A stretch of DNA of 43,500 nt from positions 1 through 43,500 of the forward strand of contig JAITKA010000035.1 in the NCBI GenBank assembly GCA_031278635.1, in the 5' to 3' direction. Under the pieces are notes generated by a model that searched no databases, was not told the DNA's origin, and was given only the letters and a program-made list of their open reading frames with translations. The DNA is from Deltaproteobacteria bacterium. GTDB lineage: Bacteria > Desulfobacterota > Desulfarculia > Adiutricales > Adiutricaceae. Made by a program: the position numbers and the translations under genes. Shown piece after piece: positions 1-7,627 of the stretch; the stretch's first letter is position 1, and each line of letters opens with the position of its first letter.

Positions 1-393
1 TACCCGGTGTTGGCGATTCCATCGGAGAACGTATTGGCCTACGGGTCCTCGGATTATTACGCGGACGCTTCGATGTCGGGCAGCCAAAAGAGCCCTGAGG
101 GTGGCCCCCAGGGAATGGCAAGCGGTGAGGGGGGTAAAGCCCCTGTGGATTGGCCGCATGGAATGACGGTAAGCGGGGAGTTGGTTACGATTGAATTAAA
201 CGGGGAGACGATTGGTAAGATTAGGGATATAGAACGGTTAGAGGGATATTACCCAGAGGGCTCGAATAGTTTTTATAAAAGGGTATTGGTTAGGGTCATG
301 GAAGGCAAGAGAAGTGTTTTGGCATGGACCTACGTGATGCCGCTTGAGGCCTGCTCCGGGTATAAGCCTATTTCGGGCGGTTCGTGGGGTTAA
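1..393 (+). CDS. Gamma-glutamylcyclotransferase-like (AIG2/GGCT fold) protein, 5'-truncated
   Basis: The reading frame is open from the first base, so only the C-terminal ~130 residues are present. The tail has the pattern of the gamma-glutamylcyclotransferase/AIG2-like family: an LEGYYPEGSNSFYKR stretch (leucine-glutamate-glycine before an aromatic, then an arginine ahead of a V-x-V strand), followed by an AWTYV strand and a proline/glycine/tryptophan-containing end (ISGGSWG). The family converts gamma-glutamyl compounds to 5-oxoproline or acts on related amides, but the N-terminal substrate loop and catalytic glutamate cannot all be checked here. The ~45 residues before the motif are Gly/Ser/Pro-rich and look like a loop insertion. 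A hairpin terminator follows directly. The family call rests on the C-terminal pattern only. Confidence 0.55.
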   Translation, partial: YPVLAIPSENVLAYGSSDYYADASMSGSQKSPEGGPQGMASGEGGKAPVDWPHGMTVSGELVTIELNGETIGKIRDIERLEGYYPEGSNSFYKRVLVRVMEGKRSVLAWTYVMPLEACSGYKPISGGSWG

Positions 394-399
394 GGGTCC

Positions 400-425
400 C
401 GGGGCGAAGCCCCGTGGGTTTTTGT
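400..425 (+). terminator. Rho-independent terminator
   Basis: A CGGGGC/GCCCCG stem with a GAA loop starts 6 bases after the stop codon at 391-393. It is followed by TGGGTTTTTG. It fits termination of the upstream cyclotransferase-like gene. Confidence 0.65.
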
Positions 426-705
426 TTACGGCCCTTGGGAGGCTTTGCCCGATTAAAGCCGGCGAGGTCGTTTTGCTGGGGGGAACCCCCGGTTATCCCG
501 GGACCTGAAAACGCCGGGGCCTTTTTCCCGTAGGCCTTGGGCTAGCTAGGGACCCTCGCCCGTTCTCCCCAGGCGCCTTTGGGTTTGGCTCATGGGGGCG
601 GTTATACCGAGCCCTGGCGGATGGGCGGGTGACCTTGCGAGAGGGTAGTTTTGGGCCGGCCTGGTTTTTGGCTTCCGCAAGGCTTAGGGCTTGGTGGCCA
701 CAAAA

Positions 706-749
706 CGAAAAAGCCTTTGAATCCCGCAAGCCGGGGGGATTGAAAGGCT
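706..749 (-). terminator. Rho-independent terminator of the tRNA-Asp transcript
   Basis: On the minus strand, AGCCTTTCAATCCC pairs with GGGATTCAAAGGCT around a short GC-rich loop (712-749). TTTTTCGTTTT follows. It lies just downstream of the tRNA-Asp gene on the same strand. Confidence 0.85.
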
Positions 750-765
750 CAGTAATCGTGTCTGG

Positions 766-842
766 TGGCGGGGACGACGGGATTTGAACCCGCGATCTTC
801 TGCGTGACAGGCAGACGTGTTAAACCGCTTCACTACGTCCCC
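766..842 (-). tRNA. tRNA-Asp (GTC)
   Basis: The minus strand gives a complete cloverleaf. The GGGGACG acceptor stem pairs with CGTCCCC, the discriminator is G, and CCA is encoded (766-768). The anticodon stem TCTGC/GCAGA encloses CTGTCAC, giving anticodon GTC (Asp). The T-arm contains the GGTTCAAATCC pattern. It is a single-gene transcript with a consensus promoter 74 bases upstream and a strong terminator downstream. Confidence 0.95.
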
Positions 843-843
843 G

Positions 844-1269
844 CGAAATTGTTCAAAAATGGACGACAAATTTGGGGCCCCATTGAGCTCTTGGCCGCCG
901 ACCATCGAATTTCTTACTTTAGCAAAATTTTTTGATTTGTCAACGGTTATTTTGCCGACCATTCCGATCGACCGGTCCCAAGGCGGGTGGACACCCGACC
1001 GCCCGGCCCTCATGTCACAAGGCGAGGGGCATATTGCCCGGCCTGGGCGGGACGGGTATAATGGAGTCCCAACAACCGCTTACTCCTTACGGACCGGGAA
1101 TGAACCATTTCGCCAAAAGGCGAGGCCTATCATGACGGGGGCCAAATATGGCCGGCGCGTCAAAGCCAATCCCGTCCCGGCGCCAATCGGGAAGCCGCCG
1201 AAAGGGACGCTCTAGACGAATGGGCAAACGGGGTCGTGCCCTTCGGACGGGAATGTGGGGAGGGAACCG
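844..1269. other. Spacer upstream of the DUF1266 gene
   Basis: This holds the tRNA promoter on the minus strand. Several overlapping plus-strand frames exist after 1100, but none has a convincing start before 1270. A frame ending at 1487 overlaps the next gene as ATGA but has no credible start or recognisable domain. Confidence 0.4.
916..943 (-). promoter_or_regulatory. Sigma-70-type promoter for tRNA-Asp
   Basis: On the minus strand, a perfect -35 TTGACA (943-938) is separated by 16 bases from -10 TAAAGT (921-916). It is the best promoter match upstream of the tRNA and points toward it. Confidence 0.7.
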
Positions 1270-1446
1270 ATGGATCCGGTACCGGTGGGCCGGGCGAGGC
1301 CGAAAACCAACCCGGCGGCCATGGCGCAGGGTTGGGCGGATGGTTTTTCGAAAACGGAAGCGAACGAAGCCGATGCGCACGCTTACGCGGCGGCACAATT
1401 CCGCCTTATGCGGAGATGGCCGAGAAACAAAGGTTACGGAGCTTGA
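1270..1446 (+). CDS. Small hypothetical protein (58 aa)
   Basis: ATG at 1270 is preceded by GGGGAGGG with about 5-7 bases spacing, a good ribosome site. The product has a natural-looking composition (a middle part with MAQGWADGF and an Ala-rich helix ending in QFRLMRRW) and ends 37 bases before the next gene. I do not recognise a family. Two other frames are also open across this high-GC stretch. One of them runs into the next start as an ATGA overlap (stop 1485-1487), so the choice of frame is not certain. If real, it would be co-transcribed with the DUF1266/DUF2185 gene. Confidence 0.35.
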   Translation: MDPVPVGRARPKTNPAAMAQGWADGFSKTEANEADAHAYAAAQFRLMRRWPRNKGYGA

Positions 1447-1483
1447 CCGGGGTTATTATCCCCGAAAAGGAAGGGAGGGTAAA

Positions 1484-2791
1484 ATGAAATCGCCTGGAAT
1501 GGGAAAGAAGAACGCCAAATTTAAGGCCGACAGGGCAAAAGCCGAAAAAGCCAAGGCCGCCGAGGCGGAAGCCCGGAAAGCTGAAGGCGCCGAGGCCGAG
1601 GCCCCGGCGGCCGAGGCCGCCGGGGCTAAGACTGAGTATGCCGGGGCCGCATGGATTCGGTCCATGACGGCGGAATTGAAAACGTTCCGGGACGAATTGG
1701 CGAATATCCAATGGAAGCCCCAAATCATTTTGGATGATGGCGATGATTTGCGCGAACCCATCTTCCAGTTTACTGAGCTTTCGCACCTTAGGGGCGTACC
1801 GGGAATCCCCCCTAGTATGGGAGAAGGGAAGATTTTTGTAAGAGCAAGCGAAAGCGATAAGAATACGCTGAGAGTTTACCTTAAAGGTTTTGGAATAAGG
1901 GATTTGGAGACCTTCTGGAAATCGATGAGAATGTTATTCAAATCTCATGGGGAGTATAACGCTTTTCGTTCCTTCCGGGAGGAGCGCCTTGGGTTTGACC
2001 CAAATACCCTGATCGGCAATGAGCGCAGGATATATGACAGCAGGATGGCTTTGGCCGAACAATTGCACGAAATATGCGGTAACGTCGGCTTTCTCGCCTG
2101 GGATGTTGGCGAGGGCATCGACCTGTGTCGCCACGCCTATTCCGCCGGGTTCCTTTCGAGTAAAAGCGTTTGGGAAACGATCAGTTTAAAGGCGTGGTCG
2201 GCCGCCGGGTACTATGAAGATTGGGGCGAATATGCGCTCTCCTATGCCAGCGGCGCCATATATTACATATACCGCCGAATGTTGTACAAAGAATCAAGCC
2301 AGACCTTCGCAACCTCTTATATAAAGAAGCATTTCAGCCTTCTGCGGAAATTGACCGCGCCGGGGGGCCTTTGGCGCACGTCCTTCTGGCCGACGCACTA
2401 CCCGGGTGGAAAGAAATGCTTCATTCGCACAAGGGATCTTTGCGTATTGATTCCCGAGTATCAGGCGGCTGGCAGCGTTCCCGGGTTTCATTTGTATCCC
2501 GGTATGGTTGGCAAGAGTATAGGCGCTCGCGCCACGGACCGCATCATGGTGGACGGCGCGAAGGTGGGGCTCATGTACCGCGAGTCGCCTCGATTTGCCA
2601 TGGACAGCGGTTGGCGCTTCGCCGCCGGTGACGAAACCTACGATTACAAGCGCAAGCCGAAATACTTCCCCAGATTTGACCTAAACACGATCAGCAATTA
2701 CGATCCGGATATCATCGAATTTTTGAATATGGAAACCGGAAGCGTGCTGCGACGAATCGACGGGGGCCCGCTGCATCCGGTTGATAGCTGA
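1484..2791 (+). CDS. DUF1266 + DUF2185 (Imm33-like) fusion protein, 435 aa
   Basis: Start ATG 1484 was chosen because AAGGGAGGG lies 5 bases upstream; the frame is open further up but only with Arg-rich noise. Residues 1-55 form an Ala/Lys/Glu-rich charged helix. Residues about 130-265 resemble DUF1266, with the W-D-x-G-x-G-x-x-L-x-R-x-A-Y-x-A-G block at 206-222, then the WETI and Y-Y-x-x-W-x-E-Y segments. Residues about 350-424 resemble DUF2185/Imm33, with VGLMYRE, then DSGWRFAAGDE at 374-384, and LNTISNYDPDIIEFL near the end. DUF1266 proteins are uncharacterised. DUF2185 is known as a predicted immunity-protein fold of polymorphic toxin systems, so a role in toxin neutralisation or contact-dependent conflict is possible but inferred. 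No toxin gene is visible next to it. The link between the two domains is unusual to my knowledge. Confidence 0.7.
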   Translation: MKSPGMGKKNAKFKADRAKAEKAKAAEAEARKAEGAEAEAPAAEAAGAKTEYAGAAWIRSMTAELKTFRDELANIQWKPQIILDDGDDLREPIFQFTELSHLRGVPGIPPSMGEGKIFVRASESDKNTLRVYLKGFGIRDLETFWKSMRMLFKSHGEYNAFRSFREERLGFDPNTLIGNERRIYDSRMALAEQLHEICGNVGFLAWDVGEGIDLCRHAYSAGFLSSKSVWETISLKAWSAAGYYEDWGEYALSYASGAIYYIYRRMLYKESSQTFATSYIKKHFSLLRKLTAPGGLWRTSFWPTHYPGGKKCFIRTRDLCVLIPEYQAAGSVPGFHLYPGMVGKSIGARATDRIMVDGAKVGLMYRESPRFAMDSGWRFAAGDETYDYKRKPKYFPRFDLNTISNYDPDIIEFLNMETGSVLRRIDGGPLHPVDS

Positions 2792-3374
2792 TAACGCTCG
2801 CGAAAGACCTTCGCTTATGGCGCTCGCGGGCGTGACGGCAAAGCGTTATTTCGCCCATACGGCGTTGTCGCGCGGCCTTTTTTCTCCCCGTGGCCTCTTT
2901 GCCCGCTGGATTCGCCCGCTCCGGCTTTGACTGGCTGAAAGGGCTTGGGAAACGCCGCGGAAATCCAAGGGTGGGCTTCTGCCGCCCTTTATGGGCGCTG
3001 GGGAGGCGCTGGCGCCTCGCTGGCTGGCGGGGGGAGGGTATTTGGGGTTCGGTGGCGAGAGGCGCGTTTTTGGGGGGAAGGGGGCTGCCAGTGGTCTACC
3101 AAAATTACTTAACGAAATAATCAGTTACGTTTGGGGGGCGAAAAAGCGATTGACGCTAGGATCGGCTGGTTTTTGGGCAAAGACTTTCGATGCGCGACTG
3201 GTAATATGAGCTGTAAAATAGTAGTATAAACGGGGAAAAGAGCTTAGGTCTGGGGCGTTCCGCGATCGCGGCCCGGACCAAAAGTTTTTTTCGCGACGGG
3301 CCGTTTGAGGCCGCCTCCGGAAAAGGGGGGGCCAGGGGACGCGATTTGGTTTTTCCCCCGAAAGGAGAAGTGCC
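2792..3374. other. Intergenic spacer before the Smr gene
   Basis: This starts GC-rich with an imperfect CGCTCGCG direct repeat (around 2798 and 2821) and becomes more AT-rich around 3100-3240. I see no gene. The GTG/ATG frames from 2890 on encode Gly/Arg/Trp-rich noise. Transcription signals for the next gene are not clear. Confidence 0.45.
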
Positions 3375-4256
3375 ATGGCCAAGCCCAAGCCATCGTTTAA
3401 ACCCGTGAAGCCGGAAGCCAAAGATTCAGGCGTCTCCCCCGGGTCCAAAGGTAAGCCCGCCAAAAGAAGCCATACGCCAAGCCAAGGGAACGCCGCCGGG
3501 CGGGGCGCCGGTTCGTGGCCCAACTGGGAGGACAGCCCCTTCGCGGGTTTGGCCGGCCTCCGGGCCCAGCTAAAGGACAAGGAGCGGGAGGAAGAGCTTG
3601 GTCGGCTAGAGCGGCGGCGCCTGGCCAAAAAGGCCGAGAAGGCGGCCAGGGCCAAGGTCGTCCGGGGTCAGCCCGAAAAGGGGCCGGTTGAGCCACCCGG
3701 GGAGCGTTACGACGAAAAGGCCGACCAGGCCTTTTTCGAGGAGGCCATGAGCGGGGTGGTCCCCATCGGGGATAACAGGCTGTTCGTCCCGGAGCCGTTG
3801 CCCGCCAAGCGCTGGAGCTTGCCCTCGGTTGACTTGGAGGAGCTCTCGGTCGTGCGGGATTTGGTCAACCTGGTCAACGGCAAGTCCGAGTTTGATTTTT
3901 CCTCGACCGACGAGCTTCTTGAGGCCCAGGCCAAGGATCTCCCCCCGGGCATCATGGAGCAACTGAAAAAAGGCTTGATCCCCGTCCAGGACCATTTGGA
4001 CGTCCATGGCTTCACGCTTCCCGAGGCCGCGGAGGCCATCAACGCCTTCGTCACCAAGAGCGTCTATCTGGGCCGGACTTGCCTGCTTTTGGTCCATGGC
4101 CGGGGGCACCGTTCCCCCGACGGGATACCCATAATAAAACGGAACCTCGAGCATTTGCTCCTCAGGGGGCCGGTCAAGAAATATATCTGGGCTTTCACCA
4201 CGGCAAGGCCCATAGACGGGGGCTCGGGGGCCAGCTACATACTTTTGCGCGGTTAA
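3375..4256 (+). CDS. Smr-domain protein, 293 aa
   Basis: ATG 3375 follows AAAGGAGAAG. Residues 1-115 are low-complexity Lys/Pro/Arg/Glu-rich with a charged coiled-coil-like part (around 60-100). The C-terminal ~90 residues are an Smr (small MutS-related) domain: the LDVHGFT motif begins at residue 208 and HGRGH at 241, followed by K-x-x-L-x-x-L and the final ASYILLRG strand. Stand-alone Smr proteins are nucleases or RNA-processing/quality-control factors, and the LDxHG and HGxG motifs are intact here. It appears to be a monocistronic gene ending in a terminator about 90 bases later. The specific substrate is not known. Confidence 0.85.
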   Translation: MAKPKPSFKPVKPEAKDSGVSPGSKGKPAKRSHTPSQGNAAGRGAGSWPNWEDSPFAGLAGLRAQLKDKEREEELGRLERRRLAKKAEKAARAKVVRGQPEKGPVEPPGERYDEKADQAFFEEAMSGVVPIGDNRLFVPEPLPAKRWSLPSVDLEELSVVRDLVNLVNGKSEFDFSSTDELLEAQAKDLPPGIMEQLKKGLIPVQDHLDVHGFTLPEAAEAINAFVTKSVYLGRTCLLLVHGRGHRSPDGIPIIKRNLEHLLLRGPVKKYIWAFTTARPIDGGSGASYILLRG

Positions 4257-4348
4257 GGGGGCCCTAAGGGATGGGCTTTGGGGCAAGGGATTCGACGGCC
4301 AAATTAGATGCCCAAAGGCGTACAAATTTGGCCTAAAAAATTTTTATC

Positions 4349-4370
4349 AACGGTTTTGGACCGTTTTTTG
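4349..4370 (+). terminator. Rho-independent terminator
   Basis: AACGGT (4349-4354) pairs with ACCGTT (4360-4365) around a TTTGG loop. A T-run follows. It would end the Smr transcript. Confidence 0.55.
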
Positions 4371-4429
4371 TTGACGTTTGTAAAAAGTAGGGATTTTTCG
4401 TGACATCATAATTTTTTTTGGGACGGTTT

Positions 4430-5623
4430 ATGGCCGATCGGAACGAAAGTCAAGAATGGAGAATGGTGGCGTTCATGTTTCTGAATTTCGCCTTGGTTCT
4501 GTCAGGGTACGTCTTTTTGAGTTACGTCTTAAGGCTGCCCTTCGGGAAGCCGGCCAAATTTGGCCTTTTGGCCTTCACCTTCCTGGCGTCGGGTCGGCTT
4601 TGGATAATGCGCTCGATTTACGGCGGTTTGGGCGGGGTGGAGGCCGACAGGTGGCTGCTTTTGGTCACCTCGTTTTTCCAGAGCGTGGTCATCATGCTTT
4701 TTCTGCTCTCCTTGTTCCGGGACGTTGGCTGGCTGCTGTCCTTCGCCACCGGGAAAGGGATCGGCAAAAGCCTGAGGGTCTGGATAAACGGGGGAACGGC
4801 CTCGCTCGGCATGCTGGTTTTGGCCTGCGGCCTCGGTCTCCTTGGCCTGTACCAGGCGGCCAAGATCCCCGAGGTGAGGAGATCCGAGGTGGTCGTCCCG
4901 GACTGGCCCCAGGGCTTGGACGGCCTGAGGGTGGCCGTTTTGGCCGACATGCACATAAGCAGGTTCTTTGACCGGGACTGGGTGACCGGGGTCGTCGATA
5001 GGACGATGGCCGAAAACCCGGACATGATCCTCATACCCGGGGACATGGTGGACGGGACCACCGAGCTTAGGGCCCCGGACGTGGCCCCGCTGGCCAACCT
5101 TAAGGCCCCATACGGGATATGGGCTTGCGTGGGCAACCATGAGTACATATCCCAGCTCCGGCCGTGGCTTCCGGTCTTTGAGGCGCTGGGCATCAAGATC
5201 CTGTACAACGCCCACCAGGTGGTCTTGCCCAGGGGGATACCCATCATCGTGGCCGGGCTGGCCGATCCCACGGCCCTTGGTCCCCGCTATAACTTACCCG
5301 GGCCGGATCTGGCCCTGGCCCTCAAGGACGCCCCGGAGGGGCTCCCGGTGGTGCTGCTGGATCATAGGCCGGGCCGGGCCAGGGAAAACGTAAAGGACCC
5401 AAGGGTAAAGTTCCAACTCTCGGGCCACACCCATGGGGGCATGATGCCGTTACTGTCATTGATGGTCAAAAGGTCCAACGGGGGGTTCCTTAAGGGTTTT
5501 TACGACGTGGGCAACCTTAAGCTGTTCGTCCACCCCGGCGTGGGCCTGTGGTCGGGTTTTCCCATACGGATATTAAACCCCTCGGAGATCACCCTGTTGA
5601 CCATAAAGTCCCCGGAGGCCTAG
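4430..5623 (+). CDS. Membrane-anchored metallophosphoesterase (YkuE/YaeI-like), 397 aa
   Basis: ATG 4430 was chosen; an in-frame TTG at 4418 is weaker. Four hydrophobic helices occupy the first ~150 residues. A calcineurin-like phosphoesterase domain follows: ADMHIS (Asp173, His175), PGDMVDG, GNHEY, LDHRPG and GHTHGG (His333, His335). These are all five metal-binding motifs, so the enzyme should be active, with the catalytic domain at the membrane face. YkuE/YaeI relatives act on phosphate esters including lipid A or UDP-lipid precursors in some bacteria; the substrate here is not known. The next gene (CorA) starts about 100 bases downstream on the same strand, so co-transcription is possible. 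Confidence 0.88.
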   Translation: MADRNESQEWRMVAFMFLNFALVLSGYVFLSYVLRLPFGKPAKFGLLAFTFLASGRLWIMRSIYGGLGGVEADRWLLLVTSFFQSVVIMLFLLSLFRDVGWLLSFATGKGIGKSLRVWINGGTASLGMLVLACGLGLLGLYQAAKIPEVRRSEVVVPDWPQGLDGLRVAVLADMHISRFFDRDWVTGVVDRTMAENPDMILIPGDMVDGTTELRAPDVAPLANLKAPYGIWACVGNHEYISQLRPWLPVFEALGIKILYNAHQVVLPRGIPIIVAGLADPTALGPRYNLPGPDLALALKDAPEGLPVVLLDHRPGRARENVKDPRVKFQLSGHTHGGMMPLLSLMVKRSNGGFLKGFYDVGNLKLFVHPGVGLWSGFPIRILNPSEITLLTIKSPEA

Positions 5624-5724
5624 GCCCTGGCCTGGGCCAATGGTGACGGCCGGACCCGGTGCGACGGTCCCGTTTTGGGCGGCCTCGGCCGGGGCCTAGG
5701 ACTTTCTTCACGGAGGTGAAGGGG

Positions 5725-6660
5725 ATGCTTACGAGGTACAAGTACGCCGATCACGGAATGGGCTTCGTCGTTTGCAAGGAAGGGGAGAAGCCCCAGTGGA
5801 TAAACCTGGAGGATCCCTGCCAGGAGGAGCTTGACGAGATTCACTCCGAGCTGGGCGTCCCGATGCTGTTTCTGACCGATCCCCTGGATCCAAAGGAGCG
5901 GCCCAGGCTGGATCAGGAAGAGGGCTGCGATCTCATGATCATCAGCGTCCCGTACCTGAACGATAAGGAGAGGGACGTCGATTTTGACGTGACCCCGCTG
6001 GGTTTCATATTGTGCGGGGAGGTCATGATCTCCGTTTGCTCGGAAGTCGGTTTGATAGGGGATTTGCTAAGTCGCGCCCACAAAAAGCCAAAGCCGGTCA
6101 CGGCGAAGAAAACGATAATTAAGATTTTGATTGAAAGCGCCATCGATTTCATCAACCATCTCGAGCTTATGGAGCGGCTGACCGATTCCCTGGAATTCTC
6201 CCTCTCCAAGTCCCAGCAAAACAAGGAGATCCTGACCCTCCTGACCATCGAGAAGGCCCTGATCGTCTATACGGTAGCCCTAAAGTCCACCCGGGGCATC
6301 GTCGCCAAGGTCGTGGAAAACAAGACTTTCTTCCAATCCCAGGAAGAATTGGACCTGGTGGATCTCGCCCTGACGGAAAACCAGCAGGCCATTTACATGG
6401 CCGACATCTTTGGCCAGATCATAGGCAGCGTCGGCGACGCCTTTGGCAACATAATCAGCAACAACCTAAACAAGGTCATGAAGTTTTTGACCGGGGTGAC
6501 CATAATTTTAATGCTGCCCACCCTGGTCGTCGGCGCCTACGGCATGAACGTCGCCCTCCCCCTGGCCGAGCATGGCACGGCTTTTTGGCTCATCGCCATT
6601 ATCTGCGCGGTCTTGTCCGGGGTGGTGTGGCTATATTTCTTGCGGAAAAGATGGATCTAG
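5725..6660 (+). CDS. corA: CorA-type divalent metal ion transporter, 311 aa
   Basis: ATG 5725 has the ribosome site GGAGGTGA 5 bases upstream; the frame is open further up but lacks such a site. The cytoplasmic N-terminal domain (about 1-245) is mixed alpha/beta and ends in a long helix. Two transmembrane helices at the C-terminus flank the signature YGMN (Gly-Met-Asn at 273-275), and the protein ends in KRRW-like basic residues (LRKRWI). CorA proteins form pentamers importing Mg2+ (or Co2+/Ni2+). The periplasmic loop after GMN (VALPLAEHGTAF) matches the family. A strong terminator follows 25 bases after the stop. Confidence 0.92.
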   Translation: MLTRYKYADHGMGFVVCKEGEKPQWINLEDPCQEELDEIHSELGVPMLFLTDPLDPKERPRLDQEEGCDLMIISVPYLNDKERDVDFDVTPLGFILCGEVMISVCSEVGLIGDLLSRAHKKPKPVTAKKTIIKILIESAIDFINHLELMERLTDSLEFSLSKSQQNKEILTLLTIEKALIVYTVALKSTRGIVAKVVENKTFFQSQEELDLVDLALTENQQAIYMADIFGQIIGSVGDAFGNIISNNLNKVMKFLTGVTIILMLPTLVVGAYGMNVALPLAEHGTAFWLIAIICAVLSGVVWLYFLRKRWI

Positions 6661-6684
6661 GAAGGGGCGGGAAAACGAGCGAAC

Positions 6685-6720
6685 ATGGGCCCTTTGGTTC
6701 ATTCCGGGCCCATATTTTTT
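6685..6720 (+). terminator. Rho-independent terminator
   Basis: ATGGGCCC pairs with GGGCCCAT around a 13-base loop (6685-6713). ATTTTTT follows. It separates corA from the convergent Mrp gene. Confidence 0.85.
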
Positions 6721-6735
6721 AGCGAGAACGGGCCG

Positions 6736-7548
6736 TTAGAGCTTATTGGCCAGATCCGTGAGTTTCAGGGTCAGGGGACTCCCCGGGGCGGCCTCCACCA
6801 GCGGGACCTTGGCCCGGTCGGCGGCGATGGTGGCCGAGGGGTCCATGGGGAGGGAACCCAGGTAGGGGATGCCCGCCTGGGCGGCGAGGTCCCGGGCGCC
6901 CCCCAGGTCGTATAGGGGCGTTTCCTTGCCGCACTCGGGACAGATGAGGCTGGAGAGGTTATCGATTAGCCCGAAAACGTCGGTCCCGGTGATTTTAAGG
7001 CAGTCCATGGCCTTGGCCACGTCGGAAAGGGCCATGGGGTGGCCGGTGGAAACGATCAGGGCCTTTAGGTCGGGAATGTTCCTGATGACCGTAAGGGACT
7101 CGTCGCCCGTGCCGGGAGGGGAATCGATAAAAAAATAGTCCAGTTCCGGCCAGGCCGTCTCCCCGATGAATTGGATGATGGCCCGCATCTTCCGGGGGCC
7201 CCTCCACATCACGGCCTCTTCTTTGCGCCCCAGGAGATTCTGGACGGACAGGACCCAGAGGTTTTCCTTGGCCTCCATCGGCACCAGATGGCCCCCATCG
7301 TCCACGGTTATCCTGGAGTCGCCCAGGTATAAGGCGCCGGCCAGATCGGGGCCATGGAGGTCGATATCCAAAAGCCCCACCCGGTATCCCGCCTTGGCTT
7401 TGAGCCAGGCGAGGTTCACGGCCACGGTGGTTTTGCCCACCCCGCCCTTGCCGCTCAGGACGAGGTATTTTTTGCCAAGCCGCCCCAGGGTGACGGCCAT
7501 TTCCTTCTGGCGTAACCTTTGATCTAAAGTCCCTAAGGTAGTGGTCAT
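6736..7548 (-). CDS. mrp: Mrp/NBP35-family Fe-S carrier P-loop ATPase, 270 aa
   Basis: The deviant Walker A GKGGVGKT lies at residues 33-40, a Walker A' DIDLHGPDL block at 61-69, an IDSPPGTGDE switch at 141-150, and the CPEC pair (Cys203, Cys206) that binds a bridging Fe-S cluster at the dimer interface. These are the defining marks of Mrp/ApbC/NBP35 proteins, which accept and deliver Fe-S clusters. Length is normal for the short form; there is no N-terminal MIP18 domain. ATG 7548 follows a weak GGAAA site. The 7-TM protein lies upstream on the same strand with a 79-bp gap containing a strong GC hairpin. Confidence 0.92.
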   Translation of the reverse strand: MTTTLGTLDQRLRQKEMAVTLGRLGKKYLVLSGKGGVGKTTVAVNLAWLKAKAGYRVGLLDIDLHGPDLAGALYLGDSRITVDDGGHLVPMEAKENLWVLSVQNLLGRKEEAVMWRGPRKMRAIIQFIGETAWPELDYFFIDSPPGTGDESLTVIRNIPDLKALIVSTGHPMALSDVAKAMDCLKITGTDVFGLIDNLSSLICPECGKETPLYDLGGARDLAAQAGIPYLGSLPMDPSATIAADRAKVPLVEAAPGSPLTLKLTDLANKL

Positions 7549-7567
7549 TTAATTTCCAAAGTCTTCC

Positions 7568-7599
7568 GGCGGGCCGGCCGATAGGACCGGCCGCCGGAT
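7568..7599. repeat. GC-rich imperfect palindrome between two minus-strand genes
   Basis: CCGGCGGGCCGG and CCGGCCGCCGG arms with a short centre lie in the 79-base gap. There is no T-run, so it is more likely an mRNA-stabilising or processing hairpin than a terminator. Confidence 0.45.
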
Positions 7600-7627
7600 A
7601 ATCCTTGCCGGTTGGGTTGGCCCGGGC

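Larger units (their letters stand above)
394..765. other. Gene-free stretch between convergent terminators
   Basis: Apart from the two terminators (400-425 plus, 706-749 minus) I see no gene here. The open frames are arginine/proline-rich GC artefacts without a ribosome site. Confidence 0.5.

Noticed and set aside
2890-3120. 76-residue Gly/Arg/Trp-rich frame
   Set aside because: No ribosome site; high-GC artefact.
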